Below, piece after piece: positions 46,319 to 54,016 of a stretch of DNA of 64,000 bases. Numbering within the stretch: position 1 is the stretch's first letter; each line of letters starts with the position of its first letter. Under the pieces are notes generated by a model that saw only the letters and a program-made list of their open reading frames with translations, did not search any database and was not told where the DNA came from. The DNA lies in the NCBI RefSeq assembly GCF_002860365.1, contig NZ_NMWT01000028.1, positions 1 through 64,000 on the forward strand, written 5' to 3'. The DNA comes from Bifidobacterium parmae. Lineage in GTDB: Bacteria > Actinomycetota > Actinomycetes > Actinomycetales > Bifidobacteriaceae. A program made the position numbers and the translations under genes.

Positions 46319-47122
46319 TCACACCAGCCGGTTGTCGTAGGCGAACACCACCGCCTGCACGCGGTCGCGCGCGTTGATCTTGGCGAGGATGTGCGCCACA
46401 TGCGTCTTCACCGTCGGCAGGGATATGAACAGCTTGTCGGCGATCTCCTGATTGCTCAGGCCGTGCGCGACTTCCACCAGCACCTCGCGTTCGCGGTCGG
46501 TGAGCAGCTCCAGCTCCGGATCGGTGTAGCCCGGTCCGTCGGGCCGGCCGCCGGCCGCGACGCGTGACGCGGACCGTGCATCATCCCCCGCCACGCGCCC
46601 CTCGGCATACCCGTCGTTCATCATCTGCTCGATGAGCCGTTTCGTCGCGGACGGCGCGATGACCGCATCCCCGCGGAACACGGTGCGGATCGAATCGAGC
46701 AGCGTCTCCGGTTCCGCGTCCTTCAACAGGAATCCGGAGGCGCCGGCATCAATCGCCGCCATCACGTACTCGTCCAAATCGAACGTCGTGAGGATGATCA
46801 CGCGCGTCGCATGCGCCCGCGGAGTCTCGCCGTCGGCGGCGTCGGACGTGCCGGAGCCTGCCGCGGCATCGGCGTCACCGGTGACGGCACCGGCGCCGAC
46901 GATCCGCCGCGTGGCCTCGATGCCGTCCATGCCGGGCATGCGCACGTCCATCAGCACCACATCGGGGTGCAGCCGTTCGGCCAACGCCACGGCGCGGCCG
47001 CCGTCGCCGGCCTGCCCGACCACATCTATGTCCGGCTGCGAGCCGATGACCATGGCGAACCCGGCCCGCACCAGCTCCTGATCGTCGGCGATGACCACTC
47101 GAATCCTGTCGCTTCCACTCAT
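46319..47122 (-). CDS. NarL/LuxR response regulator of the ABC exporter cluster
   Basis: A 267-residue regulator. Receiver domain IRVVIADDQELVRAGFAMVI with acidic pocket ADDQ, phosphoacceptor Asp59 in VVLMDVRMPGMDG and Lys in GFLLKDAEPETLL. A Gly/Ala/Asp-rich insert at about 75-102 and another near 175-195 are unusual. The C-terminal helix-turn-helix is LTDREREVLVEVAHGLSNQEIADKLFISLPTVKTHVAHILAKINARDRVQAVV. It lies 65 bp downstream of its kinase on the same strand. It probably binds the CTCGAG palindromes. Confidence 0.94.
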   Translation of the reverse strand: MSGSDRIRVVIADDQELVRAGFAMVIGSQPDIDVVGQAGDGGRAVALAERLHPDVVLMDVRMPGMDGIEATRRIVGAGAVTGDADAAAGSGTSDAADGETPRAHATRVIILTTFDLDEYVMAAIDAGASGFLLKDAEPETLLDSIRTVFRGDAVIAPSATKRLIEQMMNDGYAEGRVAGDDARSASRVAAGGRPDGPGYTDPELELLTDREREVLVEVAHGLSNQEIADKLFISLPTVKTHVAHILAKINARDRVQAVVFAYDNRLV

Positions 47123-47187
47123 ACCGAACCACCCTACCCGGTGTCCGGCATCCGATGGACGTCGCCGCACCCTGATTCCTCCCTGAG

Positions 47188-49677
47188 TCAATCCCGGATC
47201 CGACCGTCCGCCTGTCCGCCCGAATGCCTGCCCAACTGGTCATCCAACGATGCCGCCGGGGCGAGCGGCGCCTCCGCTCCGGCATGCTCGTGCGTCGCAT
47301 CGCTGAACCCGGTCTCGCGCAGCACGGCGAGCAACCCGCGCATGTGCGCCAGCGCCTCACGCCCCTGCGCGCCGATGCCGGAGAACAATGCGGCGATGCG
47401 TTCCGGCGACGGCGCGGGCGTCCCGTCGAGCATCGCCAGTCCCTCGTCGGCGCAATCGATGACCGTGCCGAGCGTCGCCGCGACCTCGGAACGCATGGCG
47501 GCGCCGATGCGATCGCGCTCCACATTCGCCGCGAGCACCTTCCGCCGATCCTCCTCGGCACGCAACGCCTCCTCGCGCTGTCGCAGCACCAACACGTCGG
47601 TCCCGCTCGAACGACGCCATTCGGCCATCGCCATGCACGCCACGCACAGCAGCATCACCACGCCGCCGACCGGCAGCCCGCCGAGCGCCACATCCCATGC
47701 CGGCCCGCCGCCATCGCCATGCAGCAGCGCCCGGATGAGCGAATCACAGCCGGCACGACCCGCCATGACGCGGGCCCCGAACAGCCACGAATCGAACGCG
47801 ACGCACCCCAACACCCAACGCCAGGCCCCATCTCGCCCGTACAGCACCGCCGAATACACCGACGCCAACGCGAACACGTTCACGGCAAGCGTCGAGGGCG
47901 CGAACAGCAGTTCCACGGCGGACATGACGGCCATCGCCAGGGCGGCCGACTCCGGGAAGCGGCGGCGCAACGCGTACGGCGCGAGCAGGGCGGCCGTCGC
48001 CGCGACGGCGACCGCGCGCCTCGCCGGCAGCGGTGCGAACGCGGCGGAGGCCAGGCCCGAATCGTTGAACGTCGCGGTGCGGAACACGAGCGTCAGCAGC
48101 GCCGCGGCCAACGTGTCCATGAACAGGTAGTGCCGTTCGGTCCACCATGCCAGCCGCGCGATGCGCGTCCCGCCCGACGCGTCGGCGGGAGCATTGCCGC
48201 CGGCGCCCACATCGATGCCGGACAGGCGGGAGCGCAGCGACGCCAGACCGGCGTGCAGCTTTGACAGGGCCGCCGGATTGACGTCGTCGGGCCTCGCGGA
48301 ATCGACGGAGCCGACGGAGCCCACGCGGTCGGAACGGGCGGGACGGGCGGGACGGTCGGGGGAAGAGCGGCGGTCGGGCCGCAGCGGAACCGTCGCGACG
48401 ACCATGAACCCGCCGGCGGGCGCCGGCCCGGCCTCGACGGCGCCTCCCGCGGCGACGATGCGCTCGCGCATGCCGACCAGCCCATATCCTGGCGTATGGC
48501 CGTCGACGGTGGAAGCCGCCCCCACGCCGTCATCGCGGATAACGACTTTCAACGCGTCCGGCCTCCAGGTCTCATTCATCGTCACGCGCGCGCCGTCGCC
48601 CGCATGCCTGCGTACGTTGGACAGCGATTCCTGCACGAGGCGGAACACGGCGGTGTCCGCATCGGGGGAGAGGCGATCCGGACGCGCATCGCCGCACACG
48701 TGACGCGCGACCGGCGGACGGCCGTCGAACAGGTCGGGGATGCCCGCGTATCCGGTGCCGGCCGATCCGCCGAACACGTCGAACAGCCGGTGCATGTCGT
48801 GTTGGGCGTGCGCCGCCTCGCGGCGAATCGTCGTCATCGTGCGTTTCGCCACGGCAAGATCGTGCGCACCGGCGTACCGTCCTCCATCCGACTGGATGAT
48901 GATCGTCGACAGGGTGTGCGCCACCACGTCGTGCATGTCCCGGGCGATACGCGCGCGCTCGGCCAACCGCGCGATACGCGTCTCCTCGGCCTCCCGCGCG
49001 GCGATCGACGCATTGCGTTCGCGAATCGCGTTGAGCGTGGCCAGCCGTGCGCGCTGCCAGAACGCCATGACGATCGCGCTGACGAGGCACGCCGCCACGA
49101 ACAGGGACATGAGTCCCGCGTCGATCGCGATCCTGCCGGCGCAGCTCGCCGATTGCGCGCCGAACACGCCGCTGGTCGCCGAACGGCACGCCGGCGTGGA
49201 CGGTGCCGTCGGCGGCCAGGCGGCCGGATCTCCTGCCCCGTCGAGCAACGGTCCCAGATTGAACGCCAGCGACCAGGCAAGGGAGGCGACCGCACCCATT
49301 GCGAACGCGGCGATGACGAAACGCGGGGCGTGACGCGGATCGCCGTACAGCAATGCCGAATACAGCATCAGCAGGGAGACGAGATCCGTGTACGTGACCG
49401 TCGGGCCGAACATGAGTTGGGCCGCGCACAGCGCGACGAACAGCCATGCGGCCGCCTCGGGCTGACGTCGGCGCAGCGCCACCGGCACGAGGACGACGGT
49501 CGACCATAGATACATGGAGCGCAGGGTCGCGGGAAACACCAACCCCGGAACGGTGCTCGGATCGGTGCTGGCCGTCAGCCACAGGGAGAACACCTCCACG
49601 GCACATGCGAGCAGCACATCCACGACCAGCATGTGCGAGCGGCCCCACGCCGCGATCCGTCCCATTACGACACCCAT
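47188..49677 (-). CDS. Histidine kinase fused to a second, degenerate kinase-like half
   Basis: An 829-residue protein. First half: membrane helices at about 17-150, a further helix near 200, phosphoacceptor His249 in ARIARDMHDVVAHTLSTIIIQSDG, and an ATPase domain to about residue 425 with VIRDDGVGAAS and GYGLVGMRERIVAAGG. A Pro/Ser/Asp linker follows. The second half has another set of about five helices (about 545-680) and then ERDRIGAAMRSEVAATLGTVIDCADEG, a dimerisation-helix look-alike in which Arg729 replaces His, with no ATPase domain after it. ATG codons at 49677 and 49665 are both possible starts. Confidence 0.87.
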   Translation of the reverse strand: MGVVMGRIAAWGRSHMLVVDVLLACAVEVFSLWLTASTDPSTVPGLVFPATLRSMYLWSTVVLVPVALRRRQPEAAAWLFVALCAAQLMFGPTVTYTDLVSLLMLYSALLYGDPRHAPRFVIAAFAMGAVASLAWSLAFNLGPLLDGAGDPAAWPPTAPSTPACRSATSGVFGAQSASCAGRIAIDAGLMSLFVAACLVSAIVMAFWQRARLATLNAIRERNASIAAREAEETRIARLAERARIARDMHDVVAHTLSTIIIQSDGGRYAGAHDLAVAKRTMTTIRREAAHAQHDMHRLFDVFGGSAGTGYAGIPDLFDGRPPVARHVCGDARPDRLSPDADTAVFRLVQESLSNVRRHAGDGARVTMNETWRPDALKVVIRDDGVGAASTVDGHTPGYGLVGMRERIVAAGGAVEAGPAPAGGFMVVATVPLRPDRRSSPDRPARPARSDRVGSVGSVDSARPDDVNPAALSKLHAGLASLRSRLSGIDVGAGGNAPADASGGTRIARLAWWTERHYLFMDTLAAALLTLVFRTATFNDSGLASAAFAPLPARRAVAVAATAALLAPYALRRRFPESAALAMAVMSAVELLFAPSTLAVNVFALASVYSAVLYGRDGAWRWVLGCVAFDSWLFGARVMAGRAGCDSLIRALLHGDGGGPAWDVALGGLPVGGVVMLLCVACMAMAEWRRSSGTDVLVLRQREEALRAEEDRRKVLAANVERDRIGAAMRSEVAATLGTVIDCADEGLAMLDGTPAPSPERIAALFSGIGAQGREALAHMRGLLAVLRETGFSDATHEHAGAEAPLAPAASLDDQLGRHSGGQADGRIRD

Positions 49678-49710
49678 ACGCTCAAGGCTATCGCGTCCGT
49701 GATTCCCCGC

Positions 49711-49730
49711 AATCATGCTCGAGGATGAGC
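49711..49730. promoter_or_regulatory. Imperfect palindrome upstream of the histidine kinase
   Basis: AATCATGCTCGAGGATGAGC matches the 20-bp palindrome at 42719-42738 in 16 positions, including the CTCGAG centre. It is centred about 43 bp before the kinase start, consistent with autoregulation. Confidence 0.65.
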
Positions 49731-49763
49731 CGGGATGGAAGGTGCGCGACTGGATACGTGGGA

Positions 49764-49912
49764 TGCATGGTCGTCGAGGCGCGATCTGCATGGTTCAGGG
49801 GCGAACCTGTACGGTTCGGGAGACTACCTGTATGGTGTGGCAACTGTCGTGTATGGTTCGAGGGCGAACCTGTAGGTTTTTCGGTCGAACCTGCATGGTG
49901 TGGTGCCGAAGA
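49764..49912 (+). repeat. 21-bp tandem repeat array, seven units, forward
   Basis: TGYATGG-type starts lie at 49764, 49787, 49808, 49829, 49850, 49871 and 49892: after the first gap of 23 the period is exactly 21. The consensus is TGYATGGTTC followed by GGGNGCGAACC; the better units contain a GGTTC/GAACC stem. It occupies part of the 626-bp gap between the kinase and peptidase genes. Confidence 0.9.
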
Positions 49913-50052
49913 AATCGGTCGCGGCGGTGGCGACGATTACGCGGAACCGCGGAAAATGGCCGATATGGCATCGAGCGGCATCGGAGAATCCGGCCGTCTA
50001 CCCGAGGGAGGCATGCAGATAGGGGCTCCGATCCTACAGCAATGGTGACGAA

Positions 50053-50122
50053 CCATGCAGGTTGCGCTCCCAACCATGCACAAGTGACCGGAAACCATGC
50101 AGGAACGGTGTCGAACCATACA
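50053..50122 (-). repeat. 21-bp tandem repeat array, four units, reverse
   Basis: The same unit in inverted orientation: CCATGCA-type cores at 50053, 50074, 50095 and 50116, again an exact 21-bp period. The 140 bases between the two arrays (49913-50052) show no gene and no clear repeat. Confidence 0.9.
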
Positions 50123-50303
50123 CGAACGATATCGGCAGCGTCGAGGGACACCAGACGTCGTATGATGCCGCAAGCGGAAAAGCGCACCGCCGGAATGCCG
50201 TCTGAATGTCGTCCGACCGTTGTCCGCCCGCACACGTGGAATGAGAGAAGGAATTCCGCCGGGCCATTCCGGGTGCGGCGGACATCGGAAAGGACGCTTG
50301 CAC

Positions 50304-51800
50304 ATGACGCTGCTCGACGAATACTATGTGCCCGGACTGCACATCGAAGACCATGCCATCGACGTGCCGCTCGACTGGACCGGCCACGAACCCGGCAAAG
50401 GCTTCGGCGGGGAGAGCATCAGACTCTTCTACCGCGTCGTCACCACGCCCGAACACATCCACGACGACCTGCCGCTGCTCGTCTTCCTGCAAGGCGGCCC
50501 CGGCGGCGCCGGCCCGCGCCTGCTGAACCCGACGAGCGACGGGTGGATCGAAGAGGCCACGAAGCACTTCCGTGTCATCCTGCCCGACCAGCGCGGCACC
50601 GGCCGCTCCAACCGCGTCGACACGCACACGATGGCGCGCATCGCCGCCGCGCATGACGGCGACGGAGCCGGATCCGCGGCAGCCGCCGCACGCGAACAGG
50701 CCGACTACCTCAAGAAGTTCCTCGCCGACTCCATCGTGCGCGACTTCGAACACCTGCGCCGCACCGCATTCGGAGGACGCGCATGGGTGACATTGGGCCA
50801 GAGCTACGGCGGATTCCTCACCCTCACCTACCTGTCCCTCTACCCGCAGGGCGTGACCGCGAGCTTCACCACCGGCGGCATCCCGCACGTGCCCGCCGAC
50901 GCCACCGAAGTCTACGAACACACATTCCCGCGCATGGCGCGCAAGACCCGGCGGTTCTACGAACGCTACCCGCAGGACCGCGAACGCGTCGCCGCGCTCG
51001 CCGACATGCTGCCCACCGTCGCCGACGTGCGCGACTTCACCGACCACCTCGCCGGCACCGTGCCGGAGACGATGTCCTCCGACGGCCTCGGACGCCGGCT
51101 CGGCATGATCGCCGGCATGGCCGCGTACGGCTTCCCGGTGCTGCCCAACGGCGACCCGCTGACCGTCGAACGACTGCAATGCCTCGGATCCGATTTCGGC
51201 ATGAAGCCGAGCTTCGAACGCGTCCACTGGATCCTCGACGACGCGTTCGCCGACGGCGACGGCTCCACGCCATCGGCCGGCGGCGCGACGCTGTCCGACG
51301 AGTTCCTCGCCAAGGTGATGAACGCCACCTCGTCGCGCCCGCTCTACTGGCCGCTGCAGGAGTTCATCTACGCGAACGGCGAGCTCGACGCGCCGATCCG
51401 CTGGGCGGCGCAGCGCGTGCGCGACACGAAACCGGAATTCGGTGCGGGGGAGCGCCCGCTCACGTTCACCGGCGAGGCGATGTTCCCGTGGATGTTCGAG
51501 CAGGAGGCGGCGCTGCGTCCGTTCAGGGCGGCGATGGATGTGCTCATGGAGGACACACACTTCGGTGTGATCTACGACGAGGAGCAGCTCGCCCGCAACG
51601 AGGTGCCGCTGCAGGCCGCCGTCTACTTCGACGACATGTACGTCGATTCCGGCCTCCAGATCGACACGTTGTCGCGCGTCGGCAACAGCCACTACTGGAC
51701 GACGAACGAGTTCGAGCATGACGGCCTGCACGGTCCGGTCGTGTTCCGTCGCCTGTGGGACGAGGCGCTGAACAGGGGGGACCTCGCGGAATTGTTCTGA
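50304..51800 (+). CDS. S33 family alpha/beta hydrolase (prolyl aminopeptidase-like)
   Basis: A 498-residue hydrolase of the proline iminopeptidase group. The oxyanion HGGP-type motif is FLQGGPGGAGPR, the nucleophile is Ser167 in LGQSYGGFL, and the cap domain is long (about 215-380). The C-terminal NSHYWTTNEFEHDGLHG contains the likely catalytic His. These enzymes release N-terminal proline from peptides in the cytoplasm. The start at 50304 follows AAAGGA; longer in-frame starts lie in non-conserved sequence. Confidence 0.9.
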   Translation: MTLLDEYYVPGLHIEDHAIDVPLDWTGHEPGKGFGGESIRLFYRVVTTPEHIHDDLPLLVFLQGGPGGAGPRLLNPTSDGWIEEATKHFRVILPDQRGTGRSNRVDTHTMARIAAAHDGDGAGSAAAAAREQADYLKKFLADSIVRDFEHLRRTAFGGRAWVTLGQSYGGFLTLTYLSLYPQGVTASFTTGGIPHVPADATEVYEHTFPRMARKTRRFYERYPQDRERVAALADMLPTVADVRDFTDHLAGTVPETMSSDGLGRRLGMIAGMAAYGFPVLPNGDPLTVERLQCLGSDFGMKPSFERVHWILDDAFADGDGSTPSAGGATLSDEFLAKVMNATSSRPLYWPLQEFIYANGELDAPIRWAAQRVRDTKPEFGAGERPLTFTGEAMFPWMFEQEAALRPFRAAMDVLMEDTHFGVIYDEEQLARNEVPLQAAVYFDDMYVDSGLQIDTLSRVGNSHYWTTNEFEHDGLHGPVVFRRLWDEALNRGDLAELF

Positions 51801-51874
51801 CCTTTCCCGAAACATCGGCGGCGCTATGATGGCGTGCGGATAGCACGGCACCTAGGGAAAGGCTACGGACGGAT

Positions 51875-52720
51875 ATGACCGATCTGAACGACATCACCAT
51901 CGGATTCATCGGCTACGGCAACATGGCGCAGGCCATCGCGCGGGGACTCGTCGACGCGGGCGTCGTGCGCGGGGGCCAGATCGTCGCCTGCGCGGCCCAT
52001 TGGGACAAGCTGGAGCGGACCACGACCGAACTCGGCGCGCGTCCGCTGCACAACGCGCTCGAGGTCGCCGTCGCGGCCGACGTGGTCGTCGTCGCCGTCA
52101 AGCCGTACCAGATCGAGGAGGTCGTGGGCCCGCTCACCAAGGAGCTCGCCAAGCCCGGCAGGATCGTCGTGTCCATCGCCGCCGGCTGGGATCTGGAGAA
52201 GTACCGGAACCTGTTCGCCGGCGGTGCTGATGGCGCGGATGGCGGGGCCGGGGCTGCGGACGGTGCGGACGTGCACGTCCAGTGCACGATTCCGAACACG
52301 CCGATGGCCGTCGGCAAGGGCGTGCTCGTCACCGAGACCGCGAACACGCTGACCGAGGAAGAGGCGGCGACGTTCGAGGCGCTGTTCTCGCCGATCAGCC
52401 TCATCGAACGCGTCGACACCGCGCATATGACCATCGCGATGGTCATCGCCGGGTGCGCCCCCGCGTTCACCGACATGTACATCGAGGCGCTCGGCGACGC
52501 CGGCGTCGAATACGGTCTGCAGCGCGCCACCGCCTACCGTCTCGCCGCGAAGATGGTCGAAGGCGTGGGCGCGCTCTACATGGCGACCGGCGACCATCCG
52601 GGCGTGATGAAGGATGCGGTCTGCTCGCCCGGCGGCACCACGATCCGCGGCGTCGCGAAACTGGAGAAGGACGGGTTCCGCGGCGCCGTCATCGACGGCG
52701 TCGACGCAATCATGGCGTAA
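51875..52720 (+). CDS. proC: Pyrroline-5-carboxylate reductase
   Basis: A 281-residue NAD(P)H-dependent reductase, the last step of proline synthesis. The Rossmann motif is IGFIGYGNMAQAIARGL at the N-terminus, VVVAVKPYQIEEV follows, and the C-terminal signature VCSPGGTTIRGVAKLEKDGFRGAVIDGVDA is diagnostic. A Gly/Ala/Asp insert (about residues 115-130) is unusual. It follows a proline-releasing peptidase, so the two may share a role in proline supply. GGAAAGGCTACGG precedes the ATG. Confidence 0.95.
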   Translation: MTDLNDITIGFIGYGNMAQAIARGLVDAGVVRGGQIVACAAHWDKLERTTTELGARPLHNALEVAVAADVVVVAVKPYQIEEVVGPLTKELAKPGRIVVSIAAGWDLEKYRNLFAGGADGADGGAGAADGADVHVQCTIPNTPMAVGKGVLVTETANTLTEEEAATFEALFSPISLIERVDTAHMTIAMVIAGCAPAFTDMYIEALGDAGVEYGLQRATAYRLAAKMVEGVGALYMATGDHPGVMKDAVCSPGGTTIRGVAKLEKDGFRGAVIDGVDAIMA

Positions 52721-52741
52721 TGGGATTGGTCGGGGCGGCGG

Positions 52742-53131
52742 TTATTCCCCGAACAGCGGCGACATGCCTTCGGGCGTCGCCGCCCTGCGCCGTTTCGGGA
52801 TGAGGCGCGCCTCGACGATCCATGCCCCGTCGGCCAGTCGGGCGCGCGCCTCGAACTCGCCCGACTCGAAGCCGCGGCGGTCGCCCCGGTTGATCTTGTA
52901 CGCGGCCTTCAACGCCGCGGCGCGGTTCGCCGGCGTGGCGACGCGATGCCATCCGGGATTCGCGGTCAGCCATTTGGCCAGCTGCGGGCCATTGCGTTTC
53001 GTGCCCGTCACGGTGGCGCCGTCGATCAGGGGCGTCGGCGTGCCCGACCCGAGCAGCGCGAGCGCGTCGAGCCACGCGTGCGCCGCCTCCTCGTCGGGAA
53101 ATTCGAAGATCACACGTACCGTATCCGCCAT
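52742..53131 (-). CDS. Small unknown protein
   Basis: A 129-residue soluble protein of no family I recognise (MADTVRVIFEFPDEEAAHAWLDALALLG…). It starts with a beta-alpha unit (VRVIFEFPDEEAAHAWLDAL), has a basic centre (GTKRNGPQLAKWLTANPGWHRVATPANRAAALKAAYKIN) and ends with two strands (EFEARARLADGAWIVEARLIPKRR). It is convergent with proC and shares its upstream region with the TetR gene. Steady codon use supports it being real. Confidence 0.65.
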   Translation of the reverse strand: MADTVRVIFEFPDEEAAHAWLDALALLGSGTPTPLIDGATVTGTKRNGPQLAKWLTANPGWHRVATPANRAAALKAAYKINRGDRRGFESGEFEARARLADGAWIVEARLIPKRRRAATPEGMSPLFGE

Positions 53132-53177
53132 ACCGTTCCACTGTAGTCGCGTGACGTGTCGGACGTCCGCCGATGCG

Positions 53178-53870
53178 TCACCTGCCGGCCTTGGTCCGTG
53201 CCCGATGCTCGTAATAATCGACGAGCGGGAGGAACAGTTCGTCGACCGTGGCGACGATGTCCGCTTCGGACAGGGGGCGCATGTCGCGCAGGATGATCGC
53301 GCGGCCGAGCTCCCCGGGCATGCGCAGCAGCGATTCCGGCAGCTCGCAGGTGATGTCGCCGCGCGCCCTCGCGTTCTCGACGGCCATCATGATGCTGGGA
53401 TGGTCGCTCATCATCGTGCGCTCGTACAGGTCGTGCGCGTCCACGCCGAGCCAGTCGGCGTAGACGCCGAACTTGGCCAGCACCATCACCGCGTCGGACT
53501 GTCTGCTGTTGAGCTGCAGGAGGATCGAGATGACGTCGCCTCTGAGCGTGCCGGTGTCCGGACGTTCGATGGCGGCGTGACGGCGATGCCGCCTCACCGC
53601 GGCCACGAACAGTTCCGTGCGGTTCGGCCATCGGCGGTACAGCACCGGTTTGCTGGTGTGCGCTCTGGCGGCCACGTTGTCGAAGGTGAACTCTTCGGCG
53701 CTGCGCGTGGACAGTTGCTCCCACGCGGCCTCGAGAATGGCCGCTTCCAGGGCCTTGCCCCGTCGGCGCGTCTGTTTCGGTGCGTTGGTCGTTTCCGGTG
53801 ATTCGTTCGCTTCCAGTGGTCCGTTCGCTTCCAGTGGTCCGTTCGCTTCCGTCGATTCGTTCGCTTCCAT
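53178..53870 (-). CDS. TetR family regulator with repeat-rich N-terminus
   Basis: A 230-residue TetR repressor. The DNA-binding helix-turn-helix is at about 38-85 (LEAAILEAAWEQLSTRSAEEFTFDNVAARAHTSKPVLYRRWPNRTELF). The ligand domain follows (ISILLQLNSRQSDAVMVLAKFGVYADW…). The first 25 or so residues are a six-residue repeat (EANGPL/EANES variants) coded by imperfect 18-bp tandem repeats at about 53799-53870. It is divergent from an MFS gene with two matching operators between them, so it very probably represses that pump. Confidence 0.9.
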   Translation of the reverse strand: MEANESTEANGPLEANGPLEANESPETTNAPKQTRRRGKALEAAILEAAWEQLSTRSAEEFTFDNVAARAHTSKPVLYRRWPNRTELFVAAVRRHRRHAAIERPDTGTLRGDVISILLQLNSRQSDAVMVLAKFGVYADWLGVDAHDLYERTMMSDHPSIMMAVENARARGDITCELPESLLRMPGELGRAIILRDMRPLSEADIVATVDELFLPLVDYYEHRARTKAGR

Positions 53871-53876
53871 CGGTCC
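53799..53876. repeat. 18-bp imperfect tandem repeats in the TetR coding start
   Basis: About four copies of an 18-bp unit built on TTCGCTTCC with GTGGTCCG or ATCGGTCC-type variants. The period is a multiple of three, so unit number can change without shifting frame. Confidence 0.75.
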
Positions 53877-53933
53877 ATCTCCGTTCGCGGCGCATGGGTG
53901 TCGTGTCTGATGATTGTTCGCCTTCCTTTCTAC

Positions 53934-53954
53934 AAGATACCACGGCGTTTCTTA
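53934..53954. promoter_or_regulatory. TetR operator, site 1
   Basis: AAGATACC, then ACGGC, then GTTTCTTA. Its inverse complement matches site 2 (53986-54006) in 17 of 21 positions. Centres of the two sites are 52 bp apart, about five helical turns. It lies in the divergent TetR/MFS gap. Confidence 0.7.
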
Positions 53955-53966
53955 TCTACCGGTGTC

Positions 53967-53972
53967 TATAAT
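53967..53972 (+). promoter_or_regulatory. -10 box of the MFS promoter
   Basis: A perfect TATAAT between the two operator copies; its -35 position would overlap site 1, which fits repression by blocking polymerase. Confidence 0.5.
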
Positions 53973-53985
53973 CACGTGTTGTTGT

Positions 53986-54006
53986 TAAGAAACGTATCGG
54001 TATCTT
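53986..54006. promoter_or_regulatory. TetR operator, site 2
   Basis: TAAGAAACG, then TATC, then GGTATCTT, the inverted partner of site 1. It ends 10 bp before the MFS start, so binding would also cover the transcript start. Confidence 0.7.
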
Positions 54007-54016
54007 AAAGGGCTGG

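Noticed and set aside
49715-50656. Open frame with seven-residue TCMVRGR-type repeats over the 21-bp arrays
   Set aside because: The same pattern appears on the opposite strand in the inverted array and the frame runs into the peptidase gene in the wrong phase; best seen as a non-coding repeat.
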